From assembly GCF_003576645.1 (NCBI RefSeq), contig NC_044918.1, positions 30,802,236 through 30,866,235 on the forward strand: a stretch of DNA of 64,000 bases. Reading direction: 5' to 3'. Below the pieces are notes generated by a model, which searched no databases, was not told the DNA's origin, and worked only from the letters and a program-made list of their open reading frames with translations. This DNA comes from Ipomoea triloba (Eukaryota; Streptophyta; Magnoliopsida; Solanales; Convolvulaceae). Shown one piece after another: positions 36,654-47,761 of the stretch; positions within the stretch are counted from its first letter, which is position 1, and each line of letters starts with the position of its first letter. The position numbers were made by a program, and so were the translations under genes.

Positions 36654-37609
36654 ATGTATCAAATAGGCTATCAAACTTTTTAAAGTTGTAATTAGGTCTT
36701 AACAATGTCAATTTAGTTTATCAAGGGATAATTACCTGATAGTGACCTGTAATACCAGGTAAATTTAAATGTGACTTTTTTTTCGTAAAATTTATCAAAT
36801 AGGCTATTAAACTTTATCTTTAAAGTCAATTAGACTCTAAACCTTTTTAAAGTTACAATTGGGTACATACAAATGTCAATTTAGTCTATCAAGGCATAAT
36901 TACCTGTTAGTGACCTGTAATACCAGGGAAATATAAATGTCACTTTTTTTTTTTTTGCATAAAATGTATCAAATAGGCTATCAAACTTTTTAAAGTTGTA
37001 ATTAGGTCTTAACAATGTCAATTTAGTTTATCAAGGGATAATTACCTGATAGTGACCTGTAATACCAGGTAAATTTAAATGTGACTTTTTTTTCGTAAAA
37101 TTTATCAAATAGGCTATTAAACTTTATCTTTAAAGTCAATTAGACTCTAAACCTTTTTAAAGTTACAATTGGGTACATACAAATGTCAATTTAGTCTATC
37201 AAGGCATAATTACCTGTTAGTGACCTGTAATACCAGGGAAATATAAATGTCACTTTTTTTTTTTTTGCATAAAATGTATCAAATAGGCTATCAAACTTTT
37301 TAAAGTTGTAATTAGGTCTTAACAATGTCAATTTAGTTTATCAAGGGATAATTACCTGATAGTGACCTGTAATACCAGGTAAATTTAAATGTGACTTTTT
37401 TTTCGTAAAATTTATCAAATAGGCTATTAAACTTTATCTTTAAAGTCAATTAGACTCTAAACCTTTTTAAAGTTACAATTGGGTACATACAAATGTCAAT
37501 TTAGTCTATCAAGGCATAATTACCTGTTAGTGACCTGTAATACCAGGGAAATATAAATGTCACTTTTTTTTTTTTTGCATAAAATGTATCAAATAGGCTA
37601 TCAAACTTT
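36654..37609 (+). repeat. Higher-order 310-bp repeat, about three copies
   Basis: The landmark AACAATGTCAATTTAG recurs at 36701, 37011 and 37321 (310-bp steps). Each unit is one short and one long monomer. The third copy diverges from about 37609. Confidence 0.88.
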
Positions 37610-38308
37610 CTCTTTAAAGTCAATTAGACCCTCAAACTTTTTAAAGTTGCAATTAGGTACTTAAACATGTTAATTTAGTAATCAAGGCATAATTACATGT
37701 TAGTGACCTGTAATACTAGGTAAATATAAATGTCACTTTTCTTTTGCATAAAATGTATCAAATAAGCTATCAAACTTTTTGAAGTTGCAATTAGGTACTT
37801 AAAAATGTGAATTTAGTTCATCAAGGCATAATTACCTGTTAGTGACCTGTAATATCAGGTAAACATAAATGTCACTTTTTTTTTCATAATATGTATCAAA
37901 TAGGCTATCAAAATTTTTAAAGTTGCAATTAGGTCTTAAAAATGTCAATTTAGTTTATCAAGGCATAATTACCTGTTACTGACATGTAATACCAGATAAA
38001 AATAAATGTCACTTTTTTTTGCACAAAATGTATCAAATAGGCTATCAAACTTTCTCTTTAAAGTCAATTACACCCTCAAACTTTTTAAAGTTGTAATTAG
38101 GTACTTAAACATGTCAATTTAGTAATCAAGACATAATTACCTGTTAGTGACCAGTAATAGCAGGTAAATATAAATGTCATTTTTTTTTCATAAAATGTAT
38201 CAAATAGGCTATCAAACTTTTTAAAGTTGTAATTAGGTCTTAAAAATGTCAATTTAGTAATCAAGACATAATTACATGTTAGTGACCTGTAATACTAGGT
38301 AAATATAA

Positions 38309-38309
38309 N
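38309..38309. other. Single-n join inside the satellite
   Basis: The monomer text breaks off at AAATATAA and resumes with ATTTGGTCTTAAAAATG, out of register. Confidence 0.8.
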
Positions 38310-38703
38310 AATTTGGTCTTAAAAATGTCAATTTAGTTTATCAAGGAATAATTATCTGTTAGTGACCTGTAATACCAGTTAAATATAAATGTCACTTTTT
38401 TTTTTTTGCATAAAATATATCAAATAGGCTATCAAACTTTATTTTTAAAGTCAATTAGACCCTCAAAATTTTTAAAGTGGCAATTAGCTACTTAAACATG
38501 TCAATTTAGTAATCAAGTCATAATTACTTGTTAGTAAACTGTAATAGCAGGTAAATATAAATTTTACTTTTTTTTTTTTTCATAAAATGTATCAAATAGG
38601 CTATCAAACTTTTTAAAGTTGCAATTAGGTCTTAAAAATGTCAATTTAGTTTATCAAGGCATAATTCCCTGTTAGTGATCTGTAATACCAAGTAAATATA
38701 AAT

Positions 38704-39900
38704 GTCCCTTTTTTTTTTCATAATATGTATCAAATAGGCATTCAAACTTTATATGTAAAGTCAATTAGACTCTAAACCTTTTTAAAGTTACAATTGGGTA
38801 CATACAAATGTCAATTTAGTCTATCAAGGCATAATTCCCTGTTAGTGATCTGTAATACCAAGTAAATATAAATGTCCCTTTTTTTTTTCATAATATGTAT
38901 CAAATAGGCATTCAAACTTTATATGTAAAGTCAATTAGACTCTAAACCTTTTTAAAGTTACAATTGGGTACATACAAATGTCAATTTAGTCTATCAAGGC
39001 ATAATTCCCTGTTAGTGATCTGTAATACCAAGTAAATATAAATGTCCCTTTTTTTTTTCATAATATGTATCAAATAGGCATTCAAACTTTATATGTAAAG
39101 TCAATTAGACTCTAAACCTTTTTAAAGTTACAATTGGGTACATACAAATGTCAATTTAGTCTATCAAGGCATAATTCCCTGTTAGTGATCTGTAATACCA
39201 AGTAAATATAAATGTCCCTTTTTTTTTTCATAATATGTATCAAATAGGCATTCAAACTTTATATGTAAAGTCAATTAGACTCTAAACCTTTTTAAAGTTA
39301 CAATTGGGTACATACAAATGTCAATTTAGTCTATCAAGGCATAATTCCCTGTTAGTGATCTGTAATACCAAGTAAATATAAATGTCCCTTTTTTTTTTCA
39401 TAATATGTATCAAATAGGCATTCAAACTTTATATGTAAAGTCAATTAGACTCTAAACCTTTTTAAAGTTACAATTGGGTACATACAAATGTCAATTTAGT
39501 CTATCAAGGCATAATTCCCTGTTAGTGATCTGTAATACCAAGTAAATATAAATGTCCCTTTTTTTTTTCATAATATGTATCAAATAGGCATTCAAACTTT
39601 ATATGTAAAGTCAATTAGACTCTAAACCTTTTTAAAGTTACAATTGGGTACATACAAATGTCAATTTAGTCTATCAAGGCATAATTCCCTGTTAGTGATC
39701 TGTAATACCAAGTAAATATAAATGTCCCTTTTTTTTTTCATAATATGTATCAAATAGGCATTCAAACTTTATATGTAAAGTCAATTAGACTCTAAACCTT
39801 TTTAAAGTTACAATTGGGTACATACAAATGTCAATTTAGTCTATCAAGGCATAATTCCCTGTTAGTGATCTGTAATACCAAGTAAATATAAATGTCCCTT
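38704..39900 (+). repeat. Perfect 170-bp x7 tandem block inside the satellite
   Basis: GTCCCTTTTTTTTTT recurs at 38704, 38874, 39044 ... 39894 (1190 = 7 x 170). This variant has private changes (ATTCCCTGTTAGTGATCTG, GGCATTCAAACTTTATATG) seen only here. Confidence 0.9.
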
Positions 39901-41602
39901 TTTTTTGCATAAAATATATCAAATAGACTATCAAACGTGGGAATGTGGCAATTAGTTACTTAAAAATGGCAATTTAGGTGATCAAGGCATAATTACCTGT
40001 TACTGACATTTAATACCAGGTAAAAATAAATGTCATTTCTTTTGCACAAAATTGATCAAATAGGCTATCAAACTTTCTCTTTAAACTCAATTAGAACCTC
40101 CCAGTTTTTAAAATGGCAATTAGGGACTTAAACATGTCAATTTAGTACTCCAGGCCTAATTACCTGTTAGTGACCTGTAATATCAGGTAAACATAAATGT
40201 CACTTTTCTTTTGCATAAAATGTATCAAATAAGCTATCAAACTTTTTGAAGTTGCGATTAGGTACTTAAAAATGTGAATTTAGTTTATCAAGGAATAATT
40301 ATCTGTTAGTGACCTGTAATACCAGTTAAATATAAATGTCACTTTTTTTTTTTGCATAAAATATATCAAATAGGGTATCAAACTTTATTTTTAAAGTCAA
40401 TTAGACCCTCAAAATTTTTAAAGTGGCAATTAGCTACTTAAACATGTCAATTTAGTAATCAAGGCATAATTACTTGTTAGTAAACTGTAATAGCGGGTAA
40501 ATATAAATTTTACTTTTTTTTTTTTTCATAAAATGTATCAAATAGGCTATCAAACTTTTTAAAGTTGTAATTAGGTCTTAAAAATGTCAATTTAGTTTAT
40601 CAAGTCATAATTACCTGTTACTGACATGTAATACCAGGTAAAAATAAATGTCATTTCTTTTGCACAAAATTTATCAAATAGGCTATCAAACTTTCTCTTT
40701 AAAGTCAATTACACCCTCAAACTTTTTAAAGTTGCAATTAGGTACTTAAACATGTCAATTTAGTAATCAAGGCATAATTACCTGTTAGTGACCAGTAATA
40801 CCAGGTAAATATAAATGTCACTTTTTTTTTTCATAAAATGTACCAAATAGACTATCAAACTTTTTAAAGTTGCAATTAGTTACTTAAAAATGTCAATTTA
40901 GTTCATCAAGGCATAATCACCTGTTAGTGACCTATAATACTAGGTAAATGTAAATGTCACTTTTTTTTGCGATAAATGTATCAAATAGACTATCAAACTT
41001 TCTTTTTAAACTCAACTAGAACCTCAAACTTTTTAAAGTGGCAATTAGGGACTTAAACATGTCAATTTAGTAATCAAAGCATAATTACCTGTTAGTGAAC
41101 TGTAATAGCAGGTAAATATAAATGTCACTTTTTTTTTCAAAAAATCTATCAAAAAGGCTATCAAACTTTTTATAGTTGCAATTAGTTATTTAAAAATGTC
41201 AATTTAGTTAATCAAGGCATAATTACCTGTTAGTGACATCTAATACCAAGTAAATATAAATATCACTTTTTTTTTGCATAAAATGTATCAAATAGGCTAT
41301 CAAACTTTCTCTTTAAAGTCAATTAGACCCTCAAACTTTTTAAATTTGCAATTAGGTACTTAAACATGTCAATTTAGTAATCAAGACATAATTACCCGTT
41401 AGTGATCTGTAATACCAGGTAAATATAAATGTCACTTTTTATTTTGCATAAAATTTATCAAATTGACTATCAAACATTCTCTTTAAACTCAATTACAACC
41501 TCAAACTTTTTAAAATGGCAATTAGGGACTTAAACATGTCAATTTAGTAATCAAGGCATAATTACATGTTAGTGACCTGTAATACTAGGTAAATATAAAT
41601 GT

Positions 41603-42290
41603 CACTTTTCTTTTGCATAAAATGTATCAAATAAGCTATCAAACTTTTTGAAGTTGCAATTAGGTACTTAAAAATGTGAATTTAGTTCATCAAGGCATAA
41701 TTACCTGTTAGTGACCTGTAATACTAGGTAAATATAAATGTCACTTTTCTTTTGCATAAAATGTATCAAATAAGCTATCAAACTTTTTGAAGTTGCAATT
41801 AGGTACTTAAAAATGTGAATTTAGTTCATCAAGGCATAATTACCTGTTAGTGACCTGTAATACTAGGTAAATATAAATGTCACTTTTCTTTTGCATAAAA
41901 TGTATCAAATAAGCTATCAAACTTTTTGAAGTTGCAATTAGGTACTTAAAAATGTGAATTTAGTTCATCAAGGCATAATTACCTGTTAGTGACCTGTAAT
42001 ACTAGGTAAATATAAATGTCACTTTTCTTTTGCATAAAATGTATCAAATAAGCTATCAAACTTTTTGAAGTTGCAATTAGGTACTTAAAAATGTGAATTT
42101 AGTTCATCAAGGCATAATTACCTGTTAGTGACCTGTAATACTAGGTAAATATAAATGTCACTTTTCTTTTGCATAAAATGTATCAAATAAGCTATCAAAC
42201 TTTTTGAAGTTGCAATTAGGTACTTAAAAATGTGAATTTAGTTCATCAAGGCATAATTACCTGTTAGTGACCTGTAATAGCAGGTAAATA
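41603..42290 (+). repeat. Perfect 139-bp tandem block with TTTTCTTTTGC linker
   Basis: CACTTTTCTTTTGCAT recurs at 41603, 41742, 41881, 42020 and 42159 (139-bp steps), with AAGTGTGAATTTAG-type private bases. Confidence 0.9.
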
Positions 42291-44366
42291 TAAATGTCAC
42301 TTTTTTTTTTCATAAAATCTATCAAATAGGCTATCAAACTTTTTAAAGTTGCAATTAGGTCTTAAAAATGTGAATTTAGTTTATCAAGGCATAGTTACCT
42401 GTTAGTGATCTGTAATACCAGGTTTTATAAATGTCACTTTTTTTTTTTTTTTTGCGTAAAATGTATCAAATAGGCTATTAAACTTTTTCTTTAAAGTCAA
42501 TTAGACCCTCAAACTTTTTAAAGTTGCAATTAGGTACTTAAACATGTTAATTTTGTAATCAAGACATAATTACCTGTTAGTGATCTGTAATACCAAGTAA
42601 ATATAAATGTTACTTTTTATTTTGCATAAAATTTATCAAATTGACTATCAAACATTCTCTTTAAACTCAATTAGAACCTCAAAGTTTTTAAAATGGCAAT
42701 TAGGGACTTAAACATGTCAATTTAGTAATCAAAGCATAATACTTGTTAGTGACTAGTAATACCAGGTAAATATAAATGTCACTTTTTTTTTTTCATAAAA
42801 TGTACCAAATAGACTATCAAACTTTTTAAGGTTGCAATTACGTACTTAAAAATGTCAATTTAGTTCATCAAGGCATAATTACCTGTTAGTGACCTGTAAT
42901 ACCAGGTAAATGTAAATGTCACTTTTTTTTTTGCAATAAATGTATCAAATAGGCTATTAAACTTTTTCTTTAAAGTCAATTAGACCCTCAAACTTTTTAA
43001 AGTTGCAATTAGGTACTTAAAAATGTCAATTTAGTTTATCAAGGCATAATTACTTGTTAGTGATCTGTAATAGCAGGTAAATATAAATGTCATTTATTTT
43101 TTCATAAAATCTATCAAATAGGCTATCAAACTTTTTAAAGTTGCCATTAGGTACTTAAAAATGTCAATTTAGTTTATCAAGACATAATTACCTGTTAGTG
43201 ACCTGTAATAACAAGTAAATATAAATGTCACTTTTTTTTGCATAAAATATATCAAATAGACTATCAAACTTTCTCTTTAAACTCAATTAGAACCACAAAC
43301 TTTTTAAAGTGGAAATTAGTGATTTAAACATGTCAATTTAGTAATCAAGGCATAATTACCTGTTAGTGACCTGTAATAGCAGATAAATATAAATGTCACT
43401 TTTTTTTTCATAAAATCTACCAAATAGGCTATAAAACTTTTTAAAGCATAAATTTAGTGACCAGTAATACCAGGTAAATATAAATGTCACTTTTTTTTTT
43501 TATAAAATGTACCAAATAGACTATCAAACTTTTTAAAGTTGCAATTAGGTACTTAAAAATGTCAATTTAGTTATCAAGGCATAATTACCTGTTAGTGACC
43601 TATAATACCAGGTAAATGTAAATGTCACTTTTTTTTGCCATAAATGTATCAAATAGATTATCAAAGTTTCTCTTTAAACTCAACTAGAACCTCAAACTTT
43701 TTAAAGTGGCAATTAGGGACTTAAACATGTCAATTTAGTAATCAAGACATAATTACCTGTTAGTGATCTGTAATACCAAGTAAATATAAATGTTACTTTT
43801 TATTTTGCATAAAATTTATCAAATTGACTATCAAACATTCTCTTTAAACTCAATTAGAACCTCAAACTTTTTAAAATGGCAATTAGGGAATTAAACATGT
43901 CAATTTAGTAATCAAGGCATAATACTTGTTAGTGACTAGTAATACCAGGTAAATATAAATGTCACTTTTTTTTTTCATAAAATGTACCAAATAGACTATC
44001 AAACTTTTTAAAGTTGCAATTACGTACTTAAAAATGACAATTTAGTTCATCAAGGCATAATTACCTGTTAGTGACCTGTAATACCAGGTAAATGTAAATG
44101 TCACTTTTTTTTTGCAATAAATGTATCAAATAGACTATCAAACTTTCTCTTTAAACTCAACTAGAACCTCAAACTTTTTAAAGTGGCAATTAGGTACTTA
44201 AACATATCAATTTAGTAATCAAGGCATAATTACCTGTTAGTGACCAGTAATAGCAGGTAAATATAAATGTCATTTTTTTTCATAAAATGTATCAAATAGG
44301 CTATCAAACTTTTTGAAGTTGCAATTAGGAACTTAAAAATGTCAATTTAGTTCATCAAAGCATAAT

Positions 44367-44371
44367 ACCTG
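44367..44371. repeat. Target site duplication (left), ACCTG
   Basis: Directly before TGTAACCCC; identical to 47762-47766. Confidence 0.9.
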
Positions 44372-45881
44372 TGTAACCCCTCGGTTTTTCCGACAAAGTT
44401 AAGGTTCGAGAATATTGATATAAAATCTTTTTTTTAAACTATGACATTTAAGAGAAGGCTTCTCGGTGTTCGAAAGAATTTTTTTTTTAAATATAAGATT
44501 AATTATCGATAAGCTGCGAACTACGTACCGGTCACGAACCGTAACATTTTTAAGGATGTAGATTCAATTCGAATTTTCCTAGAATTGGGATTATTAAGTA
44601 TCATACGATTAAGCCTGAAATTCTAGTTAGTTCAAGGGGAATTTTTAAATGGACTGTAAGGGATAAATTATTACGGACTCTGTACCTAAATTTAGCGGAA
44701 TACCGGAAAATTCCCAAAATTGGTGAGTTACGACGGGAATATTTTTAGGATAATTTTGGTATTAGAATTTTCCCGAATTAAGTTATAATCCTCCGAACAT
44801 TCATCTGATTTAAGCATAAACTGGCCAATTAGATTTGAGATCTTGTAAGGACTCCATGGGGTGTTGACATGTGGCAAGTAAATCTAAGCTTGGATTGAGC
44901 AATTAATGAAGCATTAATGAAGGTATGGCCTAGTTGCACTTGTTACTTGATCTTCAAGAACAATATCACACAAGATCACATGATCATCTCTCTCTCTCTC
45001 TCATTTTCGTGAGACACACTTAGGGGAAGAAGAAGAGAATTATTTTAGCTTAGTCTTCCATTGTGATCCAAGAACACCTTAGGCATTTCTTCAATTCCAA
45101 GAGCTCAACTCTAGGTAAGAACTTCGGTTTTGTTCGGATCAATCCCTTCTAAGACTTAAGCTTGAACTTAAGATTTATGGAAACATTATATTATGGTGTT
45201 TTACTAGGATCTTTGGGGAAGGAACCCAAGGAAGGCACCATCAACTAAGTACGGTTTAAAGGTTTCTACAAAGGTAAGGAATCCTTTAAGTTGGCTCAAT
45301 CACTTGAAGGTAGACAAATGCTAGTAAATTACATGATTAGGAATTTTTACATGAAAATTATGTGCTATGTTATAGATCTAAAAGTTGTCTCAAAAATCTT
45401 TACTTTGATTTTTGGTAAATTTGTTACGCATGTTCATAGCTATTTTTATGCATGTATATGTTGTATGAAGTCCATAAATGCTTATACTTGTGAAAATAGT
45501 GAAAAGAAATAAGGATAGTCTCTGGCAGTAACTTCCGAGATTTACTGGGAAAAATCGGTAAGGTATTTTGATCCCATTTTTTTTAGACATGTAGATCTAT
45601 AAGTGTAGAACCTGCATATAAAATTTCATAATGATCGGAGTAGTATAATTATGGTTTTCGCATATTTTTCTAAAACTGGTCCAGAGAGAAAAACAGCACA
45701 CTGCCAAGGGCAAAAAGGGAATTTTCTGTGTTTATTCGCGGATCAAAATGACCAAAACTTTTTATGGACATCAAGTACTATATGTTGGGGTTCTACCATA
45801 AAACTTTCAAGTGAAAAAGAGTTCGGGAACTATTTTTACCGGCTCAATCTTTCGGACTGCGCCAAGCTGAAATTTTCTGAA

Positions 45882-46575
45882 NNNNNNNNNNNNNNNNNNN
45901 NNNNNNNNNNNNNNNNNNNNNNNNNNNNNNNNNNNNNNNNNNNNNNNNNNNNNNNNNNNNNNNNNNNNNNNNNNNNNNNNNNNNNNNNNNNNNNNNNNNN
46001 NNNNNNNNNNNNNNNNNNNNNNNNNNNNNNNNNNNNNNNNNNNNNNNNNNNNNNNNNNNNNNNNNNNNNNNNNNNNNNNNNNNNNNNNNNNNNNNNNNNN
46101 NNNNNNNNNNNNNNNNNNNNNNNNNNNNNNNNNNNNNNNNNNNNNNNNNNNNNNNNNNNNNNNNNNNNNNNNNNNNNNNNNNNNNNNNNNNNNNNNNNNN
46201 NNNNNNNNNNNNNNNNNNNNNNNNNNNNNNNNNNNNNNNNNNNNNNNNNNNNNNNNNNNNNNNNNNNNNNNNNNNNNNNNNNNNNNNNNNNNNNNNNNNN
46301 NNNNNNNNNNNNNNNNNNNNNNNNNNNNNNNNNNNNNNNNNNNNNNNNNNNNNNNNNNNNNNNNNNNNNNNNNNNNNNNNNNNNNNNNNNNNNNNNNNNN
46401 NNNNNNNNNNNNNNNNNNNNNNNNNNNNNNNNNNNNNNNNNNNNNNNNNNNNNNNNNNNNNNNNNNNNNNNNNNNNNNNNNNNNNNNNNNNNNNNNNNNN
46501 NNNNNNNNNNNNNNNNNNNNNNNNNNNNNNNNNNNNNNNNNNNNNNNNNNNNNNNNNNNNNNNNNNNNNNNNNNN
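45882..46575. other. Assembly gap (694 N)
   Basis: The gap lies inside solo LTR copy 2, where copy 1 has a GC-rich stretch and a minisatellite. ORFs spanning it are artefacts. Confidence 0.98.
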
Positions 46576-46946
46576 ATTCATACTGCAGAGCGAAGTCTAT
46601 TCGCTGAGTGATGTGTGAGATTTTGTATGATTGATTCATACTGCAGAGCGAAGTCTATTCGTTGAGTGAAGTTGTGAGAACTAACTGTCGGGTGTCTCGA
46701 ACAGCAGTGTGGGTGTTGTGTTTCTCACGTGTGAATTAATGGCTATGTTATGTGCCGGAATTACTTATATAATGTGGAATTGCTTGCTGTTAGAGTGATT
46801 GCAAGTAGACTGCGACTGTTGGGTAACGTTTATCTTACTTTACTTATTATTGTTGCTGTTTTCGAAACCTTTGTTTACTTTCGAGTGACAATGGATTTCC
46901 TTACTTAGCCGTCGCGCTAACTACACTTCATTGTGTCCTTTATCAG

Positions 46947-47417
46947 ATGCAATCTAGTACAGGTTCTTGCAGCCCTCCGGACTCAGATCCGTCTGAGTTC
47001 GAGTTCCCTATATATGAGTATGATGATTATGCACAGTACTTAGTAGATGGAGATCCCTATGCCCCTGGCTATGCACCTAACCCGCCGGCGCTGATCTGTA
47101 CTCCAGACCCCACTCCTGCTCCAGACTCGCCAGAGGTACATGTGTGGACCCCTGCTCCCGTCGAGCCTCTTTGTCCCTTCGATGCCCTACAGGCCAGTCA
47201 CGGTTTCTATCCCATAGAGATCGTTCCTAATAGTCATCCTCTAGAGTTCGTGGTTCATTATCCGTACCCATGGGATCCGAGTCCCCCGGATTACCATGAC
47301 AAATGGATGATGTATATGAGTACTTGTCGGTTTCTAGACCATATTATGTGGTTTGAGGATGATTGGCACGTGGTTTGGGGCACCTATACGGGCCCGGTGT
47401 ACCACTCACTAGACTAG
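46947..47417 (+). CDS. 156-aa ORF inside the LTR, unknown function
   Basis: An intact ORF starting MQSSTGSCSPPDSDPSEFEF, rich in Asp/Glu, Pro, Tyr and Trp, with a C-terminal half containing WMMYMSTCRF and MWFEDDWHVVWG. I see no known domain. The ATG follows CTTTATCAG, which looks like a splice acceptor; the same TTATCAGATG is kept in copy 1, where the following frame is broken within ten codons. It could be an exon of an LTR-driven transcript or simply non-translated LTR sequence. Confidence 0.4.
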   Translation: MQSSTGSCSPPDSDPSEFEFPIYEYDDYAQYLVDGDPYAPGYAPNPPALICTPDPTPAPDSPEVHVWTPAPVEPLCPFDALQASHGFYPIEIVPNSHPLEFVVHYPYPWDPSPPDYHDKWMMYMSTCRFLDHIMWFEDDWHVVWGTYTGPVYHSLD

Positions 47418-47761
47418 GTAGAGTCTAGAGTAGGGGGAGTTCAGTAGTGTTTTGTGTAAATGTACCTTTTGCTAACTCTGATGGTTGTCTAGCCAGGTCT
47501 TATCAAACTCTCTCGATGGGTTGTATTATTGTTAAACCCTCCTTGTTTTTGGTAGCTTGTTAGCTACGTTCTTTTCGATGATGTATGACGCAGTTTCATT
47601 CTAATGATTACCTTGAATTTTGACGCCAAGAAACACGATCCTTGTTTTTAGTTTGTTAGCCTGTGCATCTAGAATAAATCCTATCTGAATAAGGTCGGGT
47701 TTAGCCTAGGTGTGGCGGTAACTACTCCGGTTGTACGGTATAGCCGAGTCGGGGTGTTACA

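Larger units (their letters stand above)
22706..44371 (+). repeat. Satellite array, main block (about 139- and 173-bp monomers)
   Basis: About 21.7 kb of head-to-tail monomers, all in one orientation. The core order is CATAAAATGTATCAAATAGG, CTATCAAAC, TTTTTAAAGTTGCAATTAGG, TACTTAAAAATGTCAATTTAG, ATCAAGGCATAATTACCTG, TTAGTGACCTGTAATACCAG, GTAAATATAAATGTCAC and a run of 7-16 T. Short monomers are 139 bp. Long monomers (173 bp, measured at 31574-31920) carry an extra 34 bp (TCTCTTTAAAGTCAATTAGACCCTCAAAC). Most neighbours differ by point changes and T-run length, but several stretches are perfectly repeated. There is no gene in it. A centromeric or pericentromeric satellite is plausible but unproven. 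Confidence 0.95.
44372..47761 (+). mobile_element. Solo LTR, copy 2, inserted in the satellite
   Basis: It starts TGTAACCCCTCGG and ends GTCGGGGTGTTACA, flanked by ACCTG on both sides, and the satellite monomer resumes in register. It is the inverted, diverged counterpart of 6717-9748; shared words include the ACAAAGTTAAGGTTCGAGAA region and TTAGCCGTCGCGCTAACT. No pol is seen. The interior has a 694-N gap, so the length is uncertain, and I cannot exclude that the gap hides extra sequence. Tekay-like assignment is inference. Confidence 0.85.

Noticed and set aside
22706..44371. Regularly spaced repeats resembling a CRISPR array
   Set aside because: Whole monomers are repeated, there are no unique spacers, and the context is a plant satellite.
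45651..46639. ORFs of 245-318 aa crossing the N run
   Set aside because: They consist almost entirely of X; no coding evidence on either side.
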